Assembly (NCBI GenBank): GCA_033439765.1
Contig: JAULSN010000006.1
Coordinates: 310,001-374,000 of the forward strand
DNA from: Lasiosphaeria ovina
Lineage: Eukaryota > Ascomycota > Sordariomycetes > Sordariales > Lasiosphaeriaceae
Length of the DNA stretch: 64,000 nt
Reading direction: 5' to 3'
In this document: piece by piece, positions 10,824 through 20,746 of the stretch
Position numbering within the stretch: position 1 is the first letter of the stretch
Layout: each line of letters begins with the position of its first letter
The notes under the pieces: model-generated
The model's input: the letters and a program-made list of their open reading frames with translations, nothing else
Told to the model about the DNA's origin: nothing
The model's database searches: none
Position numbers and translations under genes: made by a program

Positions 10824-13236
10824 TTACCCATGGAGGCCAGATGTGCGCTCCCGCATCACCGCACGGCGTTTCATATCCTTAGCTGTGCCCCGTATTAGTG
10901 AGGCCCTCGGAATCGGTGGGTTGGGAGAATACATACCGCTGTCATAAGTGAGAAATTCATGGAGGCCTGACCCAGCGGGGACCATGGGAAGCACGGGCAC
11001 CTTCTTGTCTGTCACCACCTCGAGCAACGCAGGGCCGTCAGACTCGATCAGCCACTTTAAGTACTCCACAGTGTCGTCGGGTTTTATCAGACGTCTGGAC
11101 TGGATACCCATGGCATCGGCCAATTTCATGAAATCCGGGTTCTTCTGGTGCGTGTGCGAGTATCGATCCTCGTAGAACAGGTTTTGCCACTGTGTAACCA
11201 TGCCCTGCTCCTCGTTGTTGAGGACGATAATCTTGACGCCAATATTGAACTGCGCAGCAGTGGACAACTCGGTCAGCGTCATGCCAAATGAGGCATCGCC
11301 GTCAATGTCAATGACGAGGGCGTCCGGCTTCGCCACCTTGGCGCCAATGGCGGCCGGAAGGCCGTATCCCATGGTGCCCAGACCGCCTGAGGTGATCATG
11401 GAGCGGGGGTGCCGCCAGCGGAAGTGTTGAGCTGCCCACATCTGATGTTGGCCCACGCCAGTGGCAATATAGGTGTTATCCTTCCGGTCGGCAGTGAGCT
11501 TGCTTAGTTCCTCGATCAGGGTCTGGGGCTTGATCAGGCCTTCGCGCTCAGCACGCTCGTAGTGAGAAAGGGGCCACTTCCGCTTCCACTCGTTGATCTG
11601 GTCGAACCAGGCCTGCCTGTCGCCGATGGACTTCGCCTGGACCTGCGGAATTAGCCGCTCGAGGTTGATGCCGACATCGCCTTCCACCGCCTCGGTGGCT
11701 TGTACCACCTTGTTGATGTTCTTGGGCATGATCTCAAAATGAACAATGCCTCCACGTCCCTCTTTCGCGGCAGCCTTGGCGGCAGGCGCAAACTTGGGAA
11801 TGCTCATGGTTACGCGATCGTCAAACCGCCCACCGAGAGCGATAATTAGGTCTGCCTCCTGGATGGCCATGTTGGCGTATGCTGCGCCGTGCATGCCAAG
11901 CATACGAAGAGACTTTTCGTTCAGCTCGTCGAAGGAACCAAGGCCGTGCAGCGACGTCGCCACTGGGAGAGATGCCTTGTCCGCGAGGGCCCTCAGCAAC
12001 TCCGGGCCGCGCTCGGAGCAAATAACACCTTGGCCGGCGTAAATCACGGGCTTCTTCGCTTTGTTGATAAGATCAGCAACTCGGCTAATCGACGCATCCA
12101 GCTGCTTCCTGCTGAGATCGATAGCAGCTCGAGACGCAGCACTTGGAATGGTGGGGATGGCGCTCTCGGTGGGGATTGCTCTCCGGAGAATACCAGCGGT
12201 GATGTCCTTGGGGAGGTCGACGAGAACAGGGCCAGGTCTTCCACTCGTGGCAATTTCGAAAGCCTCGTTGATCCTCCGGGGCATCTCGGCGACGTCCTTA
12301 ATCATCACGTTCCACTTTGTGCAGGCCCGGGTGATACCAATGACATCTGCCTCCTGGAAAGCATCGCTTCCTATAGCACTCGTAACCACCTGGCCAGTAA
12401 AAACAACCATTGGGGTGCCATCGGCGAGCGCATCGGCCATAGGTGTCACGACGTTTGTGGCGCCGGGGCCGGACGTCACCAGAACAACACCAGGCTTGCC
12501 TGAGACACGCGCGTAACCTTCTGCCATGTGGCCGGCTCCCTGCTCGTGTCTGGGAAGAATAAATTCGAAATGTGGTGAGTTGTAGATAGCGTCAAACACG
12601 GGGAGAATGGCACCGCCAGGATACCCGACTGTGGGTTTATTAGCCGGGTCATCTGGATTATGGGACGACAAGTCCGTCTAGAACGCAACGTACAGATATG
12701 CTTTACGTCATGCCTGAGCATCATCTCGTGGAAGATCTCTCCTCCAGTCTTCCCAATGAACCTGCACATACAGTCCCCGTCAGCCACGTTCGAGAAGCAA
12801 CAATTGTTGGGAGAGAGGCGGTGGAGGTGGTGGGTCAGACATACGATTCGTCCATTTCAGGCTTCCGAGCTTTGGAGAGAGGCTGTACATGGCTTTGTTG
12901 TTTCGGGGCCGCGGCATTGAAGGCTGGGCTGGGAGCTGGCCGTACCTCGCTGTCCGGAGCACAGGTTAGCAGACTGGTTGTGGTGTAGTCGTGGTCCGGT
13001 GAGTCATCGGGAATAGGTGAGGGGCAGCGAGGGAGAGCAGAACACAAAAGAACATACGCAGCAGGGGCTTTTGCAGTCGCTGATGTCGCTTGATTCCTAA
13101 CTTGGAGAGGGCCATTGCGCCGCGCCGCGACGGCCAATGCCTTTTGGGAGGTGGTGAAGGGTCGTTGAGGTAGTCGGCCTGGCTGGGCTTCGGCCAGCAC
13201 CTTCAAGGCGCGCGTGGCCTGGCGAGAGCGGAGCAT
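10824..13236 (-). CDS. ILV2: acetolactate synthase, catalytic subunit (mitochondrial)
   Basis: TPP- and FAD-dependent acetohydroxyacid synthase, the first common step of valine, leucine and isoleucine synthesis in mitochondria; it works with a regulatory Ilv6 subunit. Exons: 13236..13058, 12949..12845, 12761..12694, 12628..10937 and 10882..10824, with GTATGT, GTATGT, GTACGT and GTATGT donors. All joins keep phase and give 700 aa. Seen: an Arg/Ala-rich transit peptide (MLRSRQATRALKVLAEAQPGR), the catalytic-Glu stretch PRHEQGAGHMAEGYAR, the cofactor segment GDASFGMTLTELSTA with NNEEQG, the conserved Trp in MVTQWQN, and the end RRAVMRERTSGLHG typical of fungal ILV2. Residue 199 (codon 12386..12384, GTT) is Val in GQVVTS, where yeast and plant enzymes have Pro (GQVP). 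A consensus CPC1/GCN4 site lies in intron 1. Confidence 0.97.
13000..13006. promoter_or_regulatory. consensus CPC1/GCN4 site (TGAGTCA) in ILV2 intron 1
   Basis: TGAGTCA is the consensus palindromic binding site of the general amino-acid control activator (GCN4 in yeast, CPC1/CPCA in filamentous fungi), which regulates ILV genes. Here it lies in the first intron (13057..12950). Two one-mismatch copies (TGAGTCG at 13470 and 13479) lie 235-250 bp upstream of the ATG. Function inferred. Confidence 0.45.
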
Positions 13237-14859
13237 GGCGATTAAGGAAAGCGAGGGGAGCGCCGAGCAAAACCACAGAAAGAATTAAATGAAAAAAAGT
13301 TGGGCGCAGCAGTAGAAACTGTCACCGAGTGTATATTTCGCAAGATGCTGTCTCCTTCATAAGAAGACGATTGGAAGGTCAATTGGCTCTAGGAGTGGAG
13401 AGTTTGGAGGGTTTGATGCCGTGAAAGAAACCCCAAGTCTAGCGGGAACCAGTAGCTGGGGCAAACCTCTGAGTCGTTTGAGTCGTTGGACGTGAAATTT
13501 TCTAGCCGTAGAATGTGGGGTTGAGACGACGTGCACGGGCCGCTATACGGCTCCTGGTGGCGATGTCGGAAGCAGCCAAGCGCCAACTAACGTCAGAAGT
13601 GGTTAAGTGCGGTATTGAACACTTGGCCTAGATTTGCTACAGGTGAGAATGGAGAAATTCACACTCTCCGTCATCAGTTCACCGTGATGCAGAATTGAAG
13701 CGGCTTGCCTTTTTGTAGGCCCGACGCTCTCTTCATACAAATGGCTCCTTCGTTTGTTGCCATCAGCAGGAGAAATTGAATATCAATCGGATCTCATAAA
13801 ACGTTTTGGTGTGACATCACGCGAGCAGGATTTTTTAAGAGTGACTCCCAGCGACACCTCTACGGCTGCCGAGACGATGGCGGATGGGGTGCGGGGAAGC
13901 GCGGCGAGCCAATCACGCGGCCCAGTTTCTCCCCGCAAAGAAACGGGGCAGGTTTGTTTGTGCAACCCAGGCTCGGCTCGAGCTCGGTCGGCGTTGCCAA
14001 GCCCCTCTAGGTCGCAGTGAACCTGTCCCTGTCGGCGGTGGAGGCACAGCTTGACGGGCCCGGTCGACGATCCTGAATAATATCCTCGTCTTGATAGGCA
14101 TATGAGATCCGAAGACGAATTCAGCCCCGAGTCGGGCACCGAGCTTGAATATCCAGATTGGAGTGCAGCTCCTCCGCCGGGCAGGCGAGACTTGAGAGCT
14201 TGCCACGCCGAGCAGTGCGCTCAGCAATTGGCGGTGTGGAAACATTGGAAGCAACTCTGATGCACTGGGTGCGAACCGGGTGGCGCACAACAATGACCCG
14301 GACCCAGCAGCCAGATCAGATGCGTGGGCGAGGAGCACTTGATGCTCGTCAACACAATCACAAGCACAAAAAATTGTTAGGGAGTGTGGTTGTGAGCCTT
14401 GAATGTAAACGCTGTACGGAATACGGAGCATTAATCCGTCCCATTTTGATGTCTCCAAGTCGCTGCGTCTGCCGCTGCCGCTGCAACGCTTGTACCGCTG
14501 CAGGGGCCGAATCCAGAGTGCAGCTCCGTAGTAGTTCAGATCGCGCCTCACAAGCCAGCCCAGCCTATGGGACGGCTGATGTTCGATATGACAACAAGAG
14601 GCTACCACAGGTCAAAAAGGTGTCGCCCGGTACGTAGATGAAAACACTTCAAGGTAGCCGGCGCATTCTGAAGGTACCCGAGGCACTGTTTCTAAGTGCA
14701 AACCCACCCGGTTCCCCCTAGTCCTACACTAGACAATCGCAAAATTCATCCCACCAGATCCACGCCCAGGTATCCACCAGCGGCTGCGCACAGGCCACTA
14801 CACACCTATTTAACAATCTTCGCCCGCCCGCCCTTCCTCTTCTTTTTCTTTTTTTCTTC
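13237..14859. other. gene-free stretch upstream of ILV2
   Basis: The first few hundred bases should be the ILV2 promoter. Several overlapping open frames at 13.8-14.6 kb show no motif and no consistent splice signals. Nothing else seen. Confidence 0.5.
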
Positions 14860-14998
14860 ATGTCGACAATACTTCAGTAAGCCAACCCCCAACAACAGCA
14901 ATCAGCAACCAATTGGCCTGTCTTCCCGATGCTAACCGCCTTGCCTTCCCAACAGGAGAATCATTTCTATAGTAGTCGTCCACTTTTGTGTTCCCTAA
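14860..14998 (+). other. possible short spliced transcript or micropeptide gene
   Basis: A pyrimidine-rich tract (14830..14859) precedes ATGTCGACAATACTTCA, then a textbook intron (14877..14955): GTAAGC donor, GCTAACC branch site, CAACAG acceptor, 79 nt. The spliced frame encodes MSTILQRIISIVVVHFCVP and stops at 14996..14998. A hydrophobic 19-residue peptide is possible, but the intron could equally belong to a non-coding RNA or a 5' leader. I recognise no family. Confidence 0.22.
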
Positions 14999-16868
14999 AG
15001 GAGCTACAGATCCCACCCGGGTTGATGATCCATATCCTCGGCTCCCTACAGTGAGAACCATTTACTCTCGTTCTGCCTGCAAAGGCGGCGGTCGCTGGCT
15101 TTCGGGCCGTGGCTGTATAGAGAGTGGCGATGATCTGTACCCTGTTTTTCGAGGTCTTGCCTTTGGGCGCTCGGGCGGGGTGGGTGCCGATGGAAGTCTG
15201 ACCGGCCTCTTTCATTGAGAGTCTTTTGAGAAAAGCTGTGGCATTTGAGGCACTTGGGGGCACTGTTTGGCTAGTCGGTAGTTGCATTTGTTAGTTCTTA
15301 ACCTAAATACCAATTGATGTTTTTCGATTACTTTTTTTATTCTGAGCATCCTTGAATGTTACCAGTACCACAACGCGCCACTCCGTGATGCTTAGATTCC
15401 ACTCGTGTTTGTTTCAGGGCAACTCGAACCAGGTGCTCATAAGCACCCATGACCAAGGGAGTAAATCACGAGCTTGCGAGTCAGTTGGAAGCGATGTTGT
15501 AGCCCTGACGAGTGCAAACGGCGAGTCTTGATATCCCCAAGTTGGAAGTGACAATGTCAACCGATGTAGTAGGAAGGTTGCCGAGGCAGTTGAGGTGCCT
15601 CGAGTCTCGTCAAATACCAAAGTCGGTTGTGAAGAAACATCATAGGCATTTGTTTTACTCAGACATGTTACCTCGAATTTTGGGTGGAATGGCCATAAAA
15701 AGAGGCCTGAATGTGTAGCACACCGACGATGACGCCATTCACACAGTCCAAAGAGAAACCACAGTTAAGATATGGCCCATACATTACCAAGCGGTTGCTA
15801 GGCCGGTAATATTCGTGATCTATTTTGTTCCTTCCACAGAAGAAGAAAAACCAACAGATATATGATGTTTGTTTATCATACAGTGCCGCAAAAAACAGTT
15901 CTTCCATATCGTCAAACCATCACCATCATCCATCTCACACTCTCTCGTCCCTCACTCTCCCATTATGTTTCAAAAAGCTACACTCTCGAACCCACGATCC
16001 CACACAAACAGGTATATATCAAAAAGGTATGTGTACAGCAACAGAAGCCAGAGAAACAAAACAAAAACCCCAAGCAATCTCGCCAGGCAGTGGGTAGCAA
16101 CCAAGATCAGATCAAATAACAGAACAAAGGAAAAAACATAAAAATACTGAAAAGGAAAAATGGGTGAGCTGAAGGTCAATGTTCGATCCATGGTTTCTTC
16201 TTCCAAGCCCGATAACCCAGCCCTAAAACTCTCGTTTCGATTCGATTTGATGCTGTCGCCGACGTATGCATCGTCAAAGTCGCCATGATAAGCAGCAGTA
16301 GTAAAGAGAACAGTTTCTTTCTTTCTTCACATGCCGTCCCTGTAGTGGTTGGAATGACGAGACGGGGTGGACTTGTCAGCGGATCCGATCTCTCTCTGTA
16401 TCTCTCGTGTGTGTCTTGGTTTTTTTTATGTGTTTTTCGGACTCTTTCTAATTACTATATTCCAAGAAAAAAGAATATGGCATTGGTTTTTTTTGCGAAT
16501 GAGTTATTGACTTTATTGTATTCCATGGGTTGGGCGGAGAGCGACCAAGGGGGGAAAAAGTTAGGAATCCCGTTTTCTTTTCTTCTTGCTTCGGCATTTC
16601 TCTCTCTCTCTCTCACGCATGCATTCTTTTCTTCTTTTTCTTCTCGCAATGTCGCAAAGGCAGGAGTGGCAGGCAGAAGAAAAGGGCCAGCAACGCTTGC
16701 AGTGCAGCAACGCTCGAGGAAAGAAGGAATGAATGAATGGGCGGATGGGAGAGGAAATGGAAGTTTGAAGGGGAGGGACGGGGGGGTAGGGGAGAACGTG
16801 GAGGTGATAAGGAAAAGGGAAAAGGGGAGACAAAAAAGGGGAGATATAAAAAAAAAGTGTTCACGTAC
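14999..16868. other. intergenic, includes possible 3' end of gene A
   Basis: No gene recognised. The stretch 16450..16868 may be the last intron and short last exon of gene A on the minus strand: CTAAC near 16550 and a GGAATATAG acceptor near 16460 would add Asn and a stop. Rich in T/C runs. Confidence 0.4.
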
Positions 16869-17724
16869 AGCAATGCCAGCGTCAAATCGCCATGGATGTG
16901 CGCCTTGAGCTCAATCTCGATCTCGAGGTTCAGGTCCAGCCGCAGCCGGAGCGGGTTCTTGCCGCCGCCGCCGCCGCCGCCGCCCTGCTGTTGCATCTGC
17001 TGCTGTTGCTGCTGCATCTGCATCTGCTGCTGCTGCTGGTACATCATCTGCTGCTGCTGGCGGTACGACATGGGCTGGTCCTCCTTTCGTGGCCGGCGCT
17101 TGGGCCGCTCCATGTCGCGCGGCTGGTCCTTGGACGCCTTCTTGCCCTTGCGCATCCACTTTGGCTGCGGCTCTTCCTCGTCCTTGGGCGTAGGCGGCTG
17201 CGAGGAGGTCGGTGTCGTGGGCTCCTCTTCCTTGGTGGGCGGCGCGGCTTTCTTGGGCTTCTTGGCTTTCTTGGGAGGAGCGACTGGGACTTCCTCCTCT
17301 TCTTCCTCTTCTTCCTCGGGCTCGGCTTCGGGCTCGGCCTCGGGCTCGATGTCTTGCTCTTCGCCATCCTCAGGCTCCTCGTCGTCCTGGAAGTCGTCGT
17401 CCTGGAAGTCGTCGTCTAGGACATGCTCGTCCTCGCCCTCTGGGTCTTCTTCGTCGTACTCCTCGGCATACTGGGCGTCCTCAGGCTCTTCAGCCTCACC
17501 GGTGGCATCTGCAGGGTCCGCCACGTCGTGTTCGTTGTTGATGGTGTCGGGTTGGGCATGGGCGTCCTCGGGCTGTTGCGGCGTAGTCTCAGTCTGGCCG
17601 ACAGACTTTGGCTCTTCCTCCTTCGGCACAGCCTGCTCGTTGGGCTTTGGTGTCTGCGCGTGCGGTCAGAACCATGCCATCTAATGTGCGTCCGCAGAAA
17701 AATAATGTTACTTACCGATGACAT
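16869..17724 (-). CDS. gene A: acidic polyQ/G protein with LRLRLDLNL C-terminal motif
   Basis: Unknown function. Exon 1 (17724..17716) encodes MSS; a 62-nt intron with a GTAAGT donor follows, then exon 2 (17653..16869). In order: an acidic, Glu/Asp/Pro-rich N-terminal half with (EPEAEPEAEPEE)-type repeats, a Lys/Pro-rich stretch (PPKKAKKPKKAAPP), a basic segment (ERPKRRPRKEDQP), Gln/Met runs, eight glycines, and a hydrophobic, probably beta-forming C-terminus: LRLRLDLNLEIEIELKA then IHGDLTLALL. Exon 2 ends in phase 2 at a GTACGT donor right after the last Leu codon begins, so a tiny final exon must exist; it is not fixed here. The same motif and donor position occur in gene B. The first two thirds look intrinsically disordered. 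About 265 aa. It is divergent from gene C across about 1 kb. Confidence 0.75.
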
Positions 17725-18719
17725 GTTTGCAAATATTCTTGTTGGTATTGGTGGTTGTTAAGGTTGGTGTTGCAGTTGATGTTGCAAAGTTAGGGGTCTA
17801 CTTTTGGAAACAGAGAGAAGATCTTTGGGTCAGAGTATGTATGGGTGAACAAGCAAGTGCTTCTTTACGCAGACGGGCAGCGGTGATGGTTTTGTGAAAA
17901 GGGCCGAGAGAGATGATGGCATCCACGACTTTCACTTTTTTGCTGGGCAGCAAGCAGCATCACATCACATCACCTCACCCTACCAAAGGGTCCCTGGACC
18001 CTTATGCATCATACCTTGCAGAAACCATGATCAGCGCAGCAGCCGGCAAAATGGGCGCCAGCTCCTCCTGGCTTCCTCGCCAGTGACGACATATGAAATC
18101 AGGTTTCTAGCCACACCCAGCGCACAAAAACAGACGTTGCGCAGACTCGTCTCCAAGAACAAGAGCCCGCAAAGAGAGGTGTAAGAGGCGGGTGACGTTT
18201 GTTCTGCATGGAGGGGGGGTGCGCCTACAGAGCACTGCACTACGCACAAATCAGCGGCTGAAAGGTGTAATGCAACAAGCTTTACTGGGGGTGGTGGGAA
18301 AAGTGACCAGTGAGCAGCCCTAGCTGCATGCGGATGACATCGTTTTTTGGGGGAGCCAGGGGGGCGTCCATGTAAGTCGTTGAGGCAACCCCTGGATACT
18401 TCCAATGCCCTAGCGCATTAACCTACCATTAACGGCCACTGCGGCCGGTTGGATAAAACGGTGGAATTTGGGGGCGTATATGACGAAGGCGCGTCCAGCC
18501 ATCCATCAACCTCTCTTGGCGCAGAATAGAAAAGAATATCACGAGACACGAAAAAAACAGCCCGTATCTTATTCCGTCCGTATTATCTATACAACACCTA
18601 CATTGTTGGTTGAACCCTGGAATATTTTAACCCCTTTTGTTGTCCACGCCCGTAATAACCGACGAGGAACTAAACAAGCTCTCTTTCAGCATATCAATAT
18701 CAACGGCAAACCACCGACC
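17725..18719. other. 1-kb divergent promoter region between genes A and C
   Basis: Separates the starts of gene A (-) and gene C (+). No gene or strong motif seen. It could hold shared control elements. Confidence 0.45.
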
Positions 18720-19571
18720 ATGGTGATCGGCCTGCTTGTCATCGCGGGGATCCCTACGACGATCGGGGTCTGCGAGGCCTTGAGCGCGCAGAAGAAAGCC
18801 GACGCTGCGGCAAAAGAGAAGGCCAAGTTCTTCCTAACGACGACCGTCTCGCTTGACGGAGAGGCGCCAGTGGAGTGCTACTGCGTGTTGAAGGAGGGGA
18901 AGGTGAGTTGTGGAAACGCCCTGGACCCTGTTTTTCCCTGGATCCCGTCCCCACCTCCCTCTCCTTTCATCTGGGGGCGCATCGGTGCTGCTAGTGTAGA
19001 CTCACCCATGACATCAGTCGCCGGAGAAGCCTCCGCCTTGCAGAGGTGTGCCGAGCCGAAAGGGACTAACACCCGGAATTTATAGCTATGGATAGACCAC
19101 CCAGCCTACCCCATGCCGGGCCACAAGTTCCTGGGCTGGTACTTCACGTACCCGTCCGAGGCGCAGCACCTGGGCATGGTGAGCACGATCCAGGACGACC
19201 CGCCGGCGCTGAACTGGATCTTTGTCGACAAAGACAGCAACATGGTGCGCCACGGGGGACGGCAGGACACGCTGGGCGGCCACACCATCGGGCCGTGGAA
19301 CTGGAGCAGTGACGAGCAGTGGCTGACGCTGGAGGGCGATGCCGCGCGATTCGTGGCCGTCGAGCAGGAAAACAAGAAATGGGCCGTCGCCTGGGATCGA
19401 GATGGGATCATCCGCGACGGGGGGCTCGACGACGAAGCGGACGAGGACGAGGACGAGGACGGGGATGGGGACGAGAGCCACCAGCCACGAAAGTGGGTTC
19501 CCATCATGCTGCATCGGAGAATGCAGCTAGGCATGGAGAGCCGGTATGTGAAGGGCCAAGGGGCCGGTTAG
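18720..19571 (+). CDS. gene C: conserved fungal protein of unknown function (222 aa)
   Basis: Exon 1 (18720..18902) has a hydrophobic start, MVIGLLVIAGIPTTIGVCEA, possibly a membrane anchor, then SAQKKADAAAKEKAKF and YCVLKEGK. The donor is GTGAGT, and the 183-nt intron ends TTTATAG. Exon 2 (19086..19571) continues LWIDHPAYPMPGHKFLGWYF, a run of Trp-, Gly- and His-rich strands (PALNWIFVDKD, RHGGRQDTLGGHTIGPWNW), an Asp/Glu-rich insert (DEADEDEDEDGDGDE) and the end MQLGMESRYV. I recall a widespread Pezizomycotina family with this sequence pattern (DHP...PGHKF...TYPSE...LNWIFVDKD) and no assigned role. Junction phase 0 is correct. The acidic insert may be lineage-specific. An 18-G run follows about 220 nt beyond the stop. 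Confidence 0.8.
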
Positions 19572-20365
19572 CCCACCCTACAGCTGTGCCTAGGGACCTA
19601 CCCACTTAGGTAGGCACCACGGAAGAAGACTTTGAGTAGACCTAGACGTTAATGCAAAAACGTGCAACGCTTGGGCGCACTCTGCAGTGTGTATTTTGTA
19701 GCGTCGAAGTTGCGGGAAAGGCTGCATGCAAACGTGGGTCTGTGGATGGGAGAGGGGAGTTGTGGTTGCGGGGGTGACGTAGACGCCCGGGGGGGGGGGG
19801 GGGGGGATGTGTCCTCCATGTACACGTAGGATTTTGGCCCCTTGACGTGCCATTTGCCATTTATGGCATAGTAGCCAAGTTAATTTACTCCACACGTGTA
19901 CGACTCCCTCTCGGCCCTTCACTGCCTGAGCCATGCAGCCAACACGGGATCGAGGCGTGGGTGGAGAGTCAGATTCACACACACCCTTCCTCTCTTTCTG
20001 TCCAGACCACTTGGGCTGGATAAATGGCCGTGTTTCATTGGATAGGTCGTCTACGCTTGTAAGTCAAGGGCAGGAGATCGGCTGATTCAGGAGGAAAGCT
20101 TCTATCACCGTGAGCCATCCCAGTCTGATGACTTCATTGCCCTGGACTTCTCGGAATCCTGTTTTGGACTCATGTGGGGGGGAACTCGGGATGCTCCCTT
20201 TTAATAGACGTTCACATCCCCCTCGTTACCCCAGGACCCTGAAAGATTTAACGTCTTGAAATCCTATCCATATTCGGCCCATCAGTCGATCATTCCTGTC
20301 TGCCCTCCAACAATCTGTTAGCAAGCCCCATCCCTCACCAACACAGTCAGAAAACTTCCACAGCC
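19572..20365. other. intergenic between genes C and B
   Basis: Contains the G18 run listed separately and the presumed promoter of gene B. No gene seen. Confidence 0.5.
19789..19806 (+). repeat. G18 homopolymer
   Basis: Eighteen consecutive G, about 220 nt downstream of the gene C stop codon on the gene's sense strand. Confidence 0.85.
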
Positions 20366-20746
20366 ATGGCTTCCCGAAGCAGCTCAGGAGAGGAGAAGCC
20401 GAAGCGCCAGCAAAAGAAGCCCGTTCAGCAGCAGACCTACGAGTCTGAAGAAGAGTCCGAGGAAGAGTATGCGCCTCCGCCACGGAGACGCGGCCAGCGC
20501 CAGCAAAAGGGAAGCGGTGGTCCGCTAGACAACCTCGCCCTCGACAGCGTCCAGAACACGGCAGGCGGCCTCGTCAACGGCGCAACCGGAGCCCTGGGCG
20601 GCATCGCCGGCAACGCCGTCGACCAGAAGGGCGGCGGCGGAAGCGGCAAGAGTGACACACTCCGCCTGCGGCTCGACCTCAACCTTGACATTGAGATCAC
20701 GCTCAAGGCCAAGATCCATGGTGACCTGGAACTCGCTCTCTTGTAA
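20366..20746 (+). CDS. gene B: paralogue of gene A C-terminus (126 aa)
   Basis: Unknown function. The ATG sits in a good context (CAGCCATGG). The N-terminus is hydrophilic: Ser/Lys/Gln-rich, then ESEEESEEEYAPPPRRRGQR. A Gly/Ala/Asn-rich middle follows (LVNGATGALGGIAGNAVDQ). The C-terminus is LRLRLDLNLDIEITLKA then IHGDLELALL, 24 of 30 residues identical to the end of gene A. The stop TAA overlaps a GTAAGT placed exactly where gene A has its GTACGT donor (phase 2, last Leu codon), so the true last residue or two may come from a short downstream exon, as suspected for gene A. The two genes therefore seem to descend from one ancestor with a different N-terminal half each. Role could be structural; I infer nothing firmer. 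Confidence 0.75.
   Translation: MASRSSSGEEKPKRQQKKPVQQQTYESEEESEEEYAPPPRRRGQRQQKGSGGPLDNLALDSVQNTAGGLVNGATGALGGIAGNAVDQKGGGGSGKSDTLRLRLDLNLDIEITLKAKIHGDLELALL

Noticed and set aside
11889..12503. Plus-strand open frame (204 codons)
   Set aside because: Lies opposite the certain ILV2 coding sequence.
13913..14608. 231-codon minus-strand frame upstream of ILV2
   Set aside because: No domain, and plus-strand frames of similar length overlap it.
16737..17684. Plus-strand open frame (315 codons) rich in Ser
   Set aside because: Antisense of gene A; its Ser runs are the complement of Glu/Asp codons. Gene A has splice signals and a paralogue.
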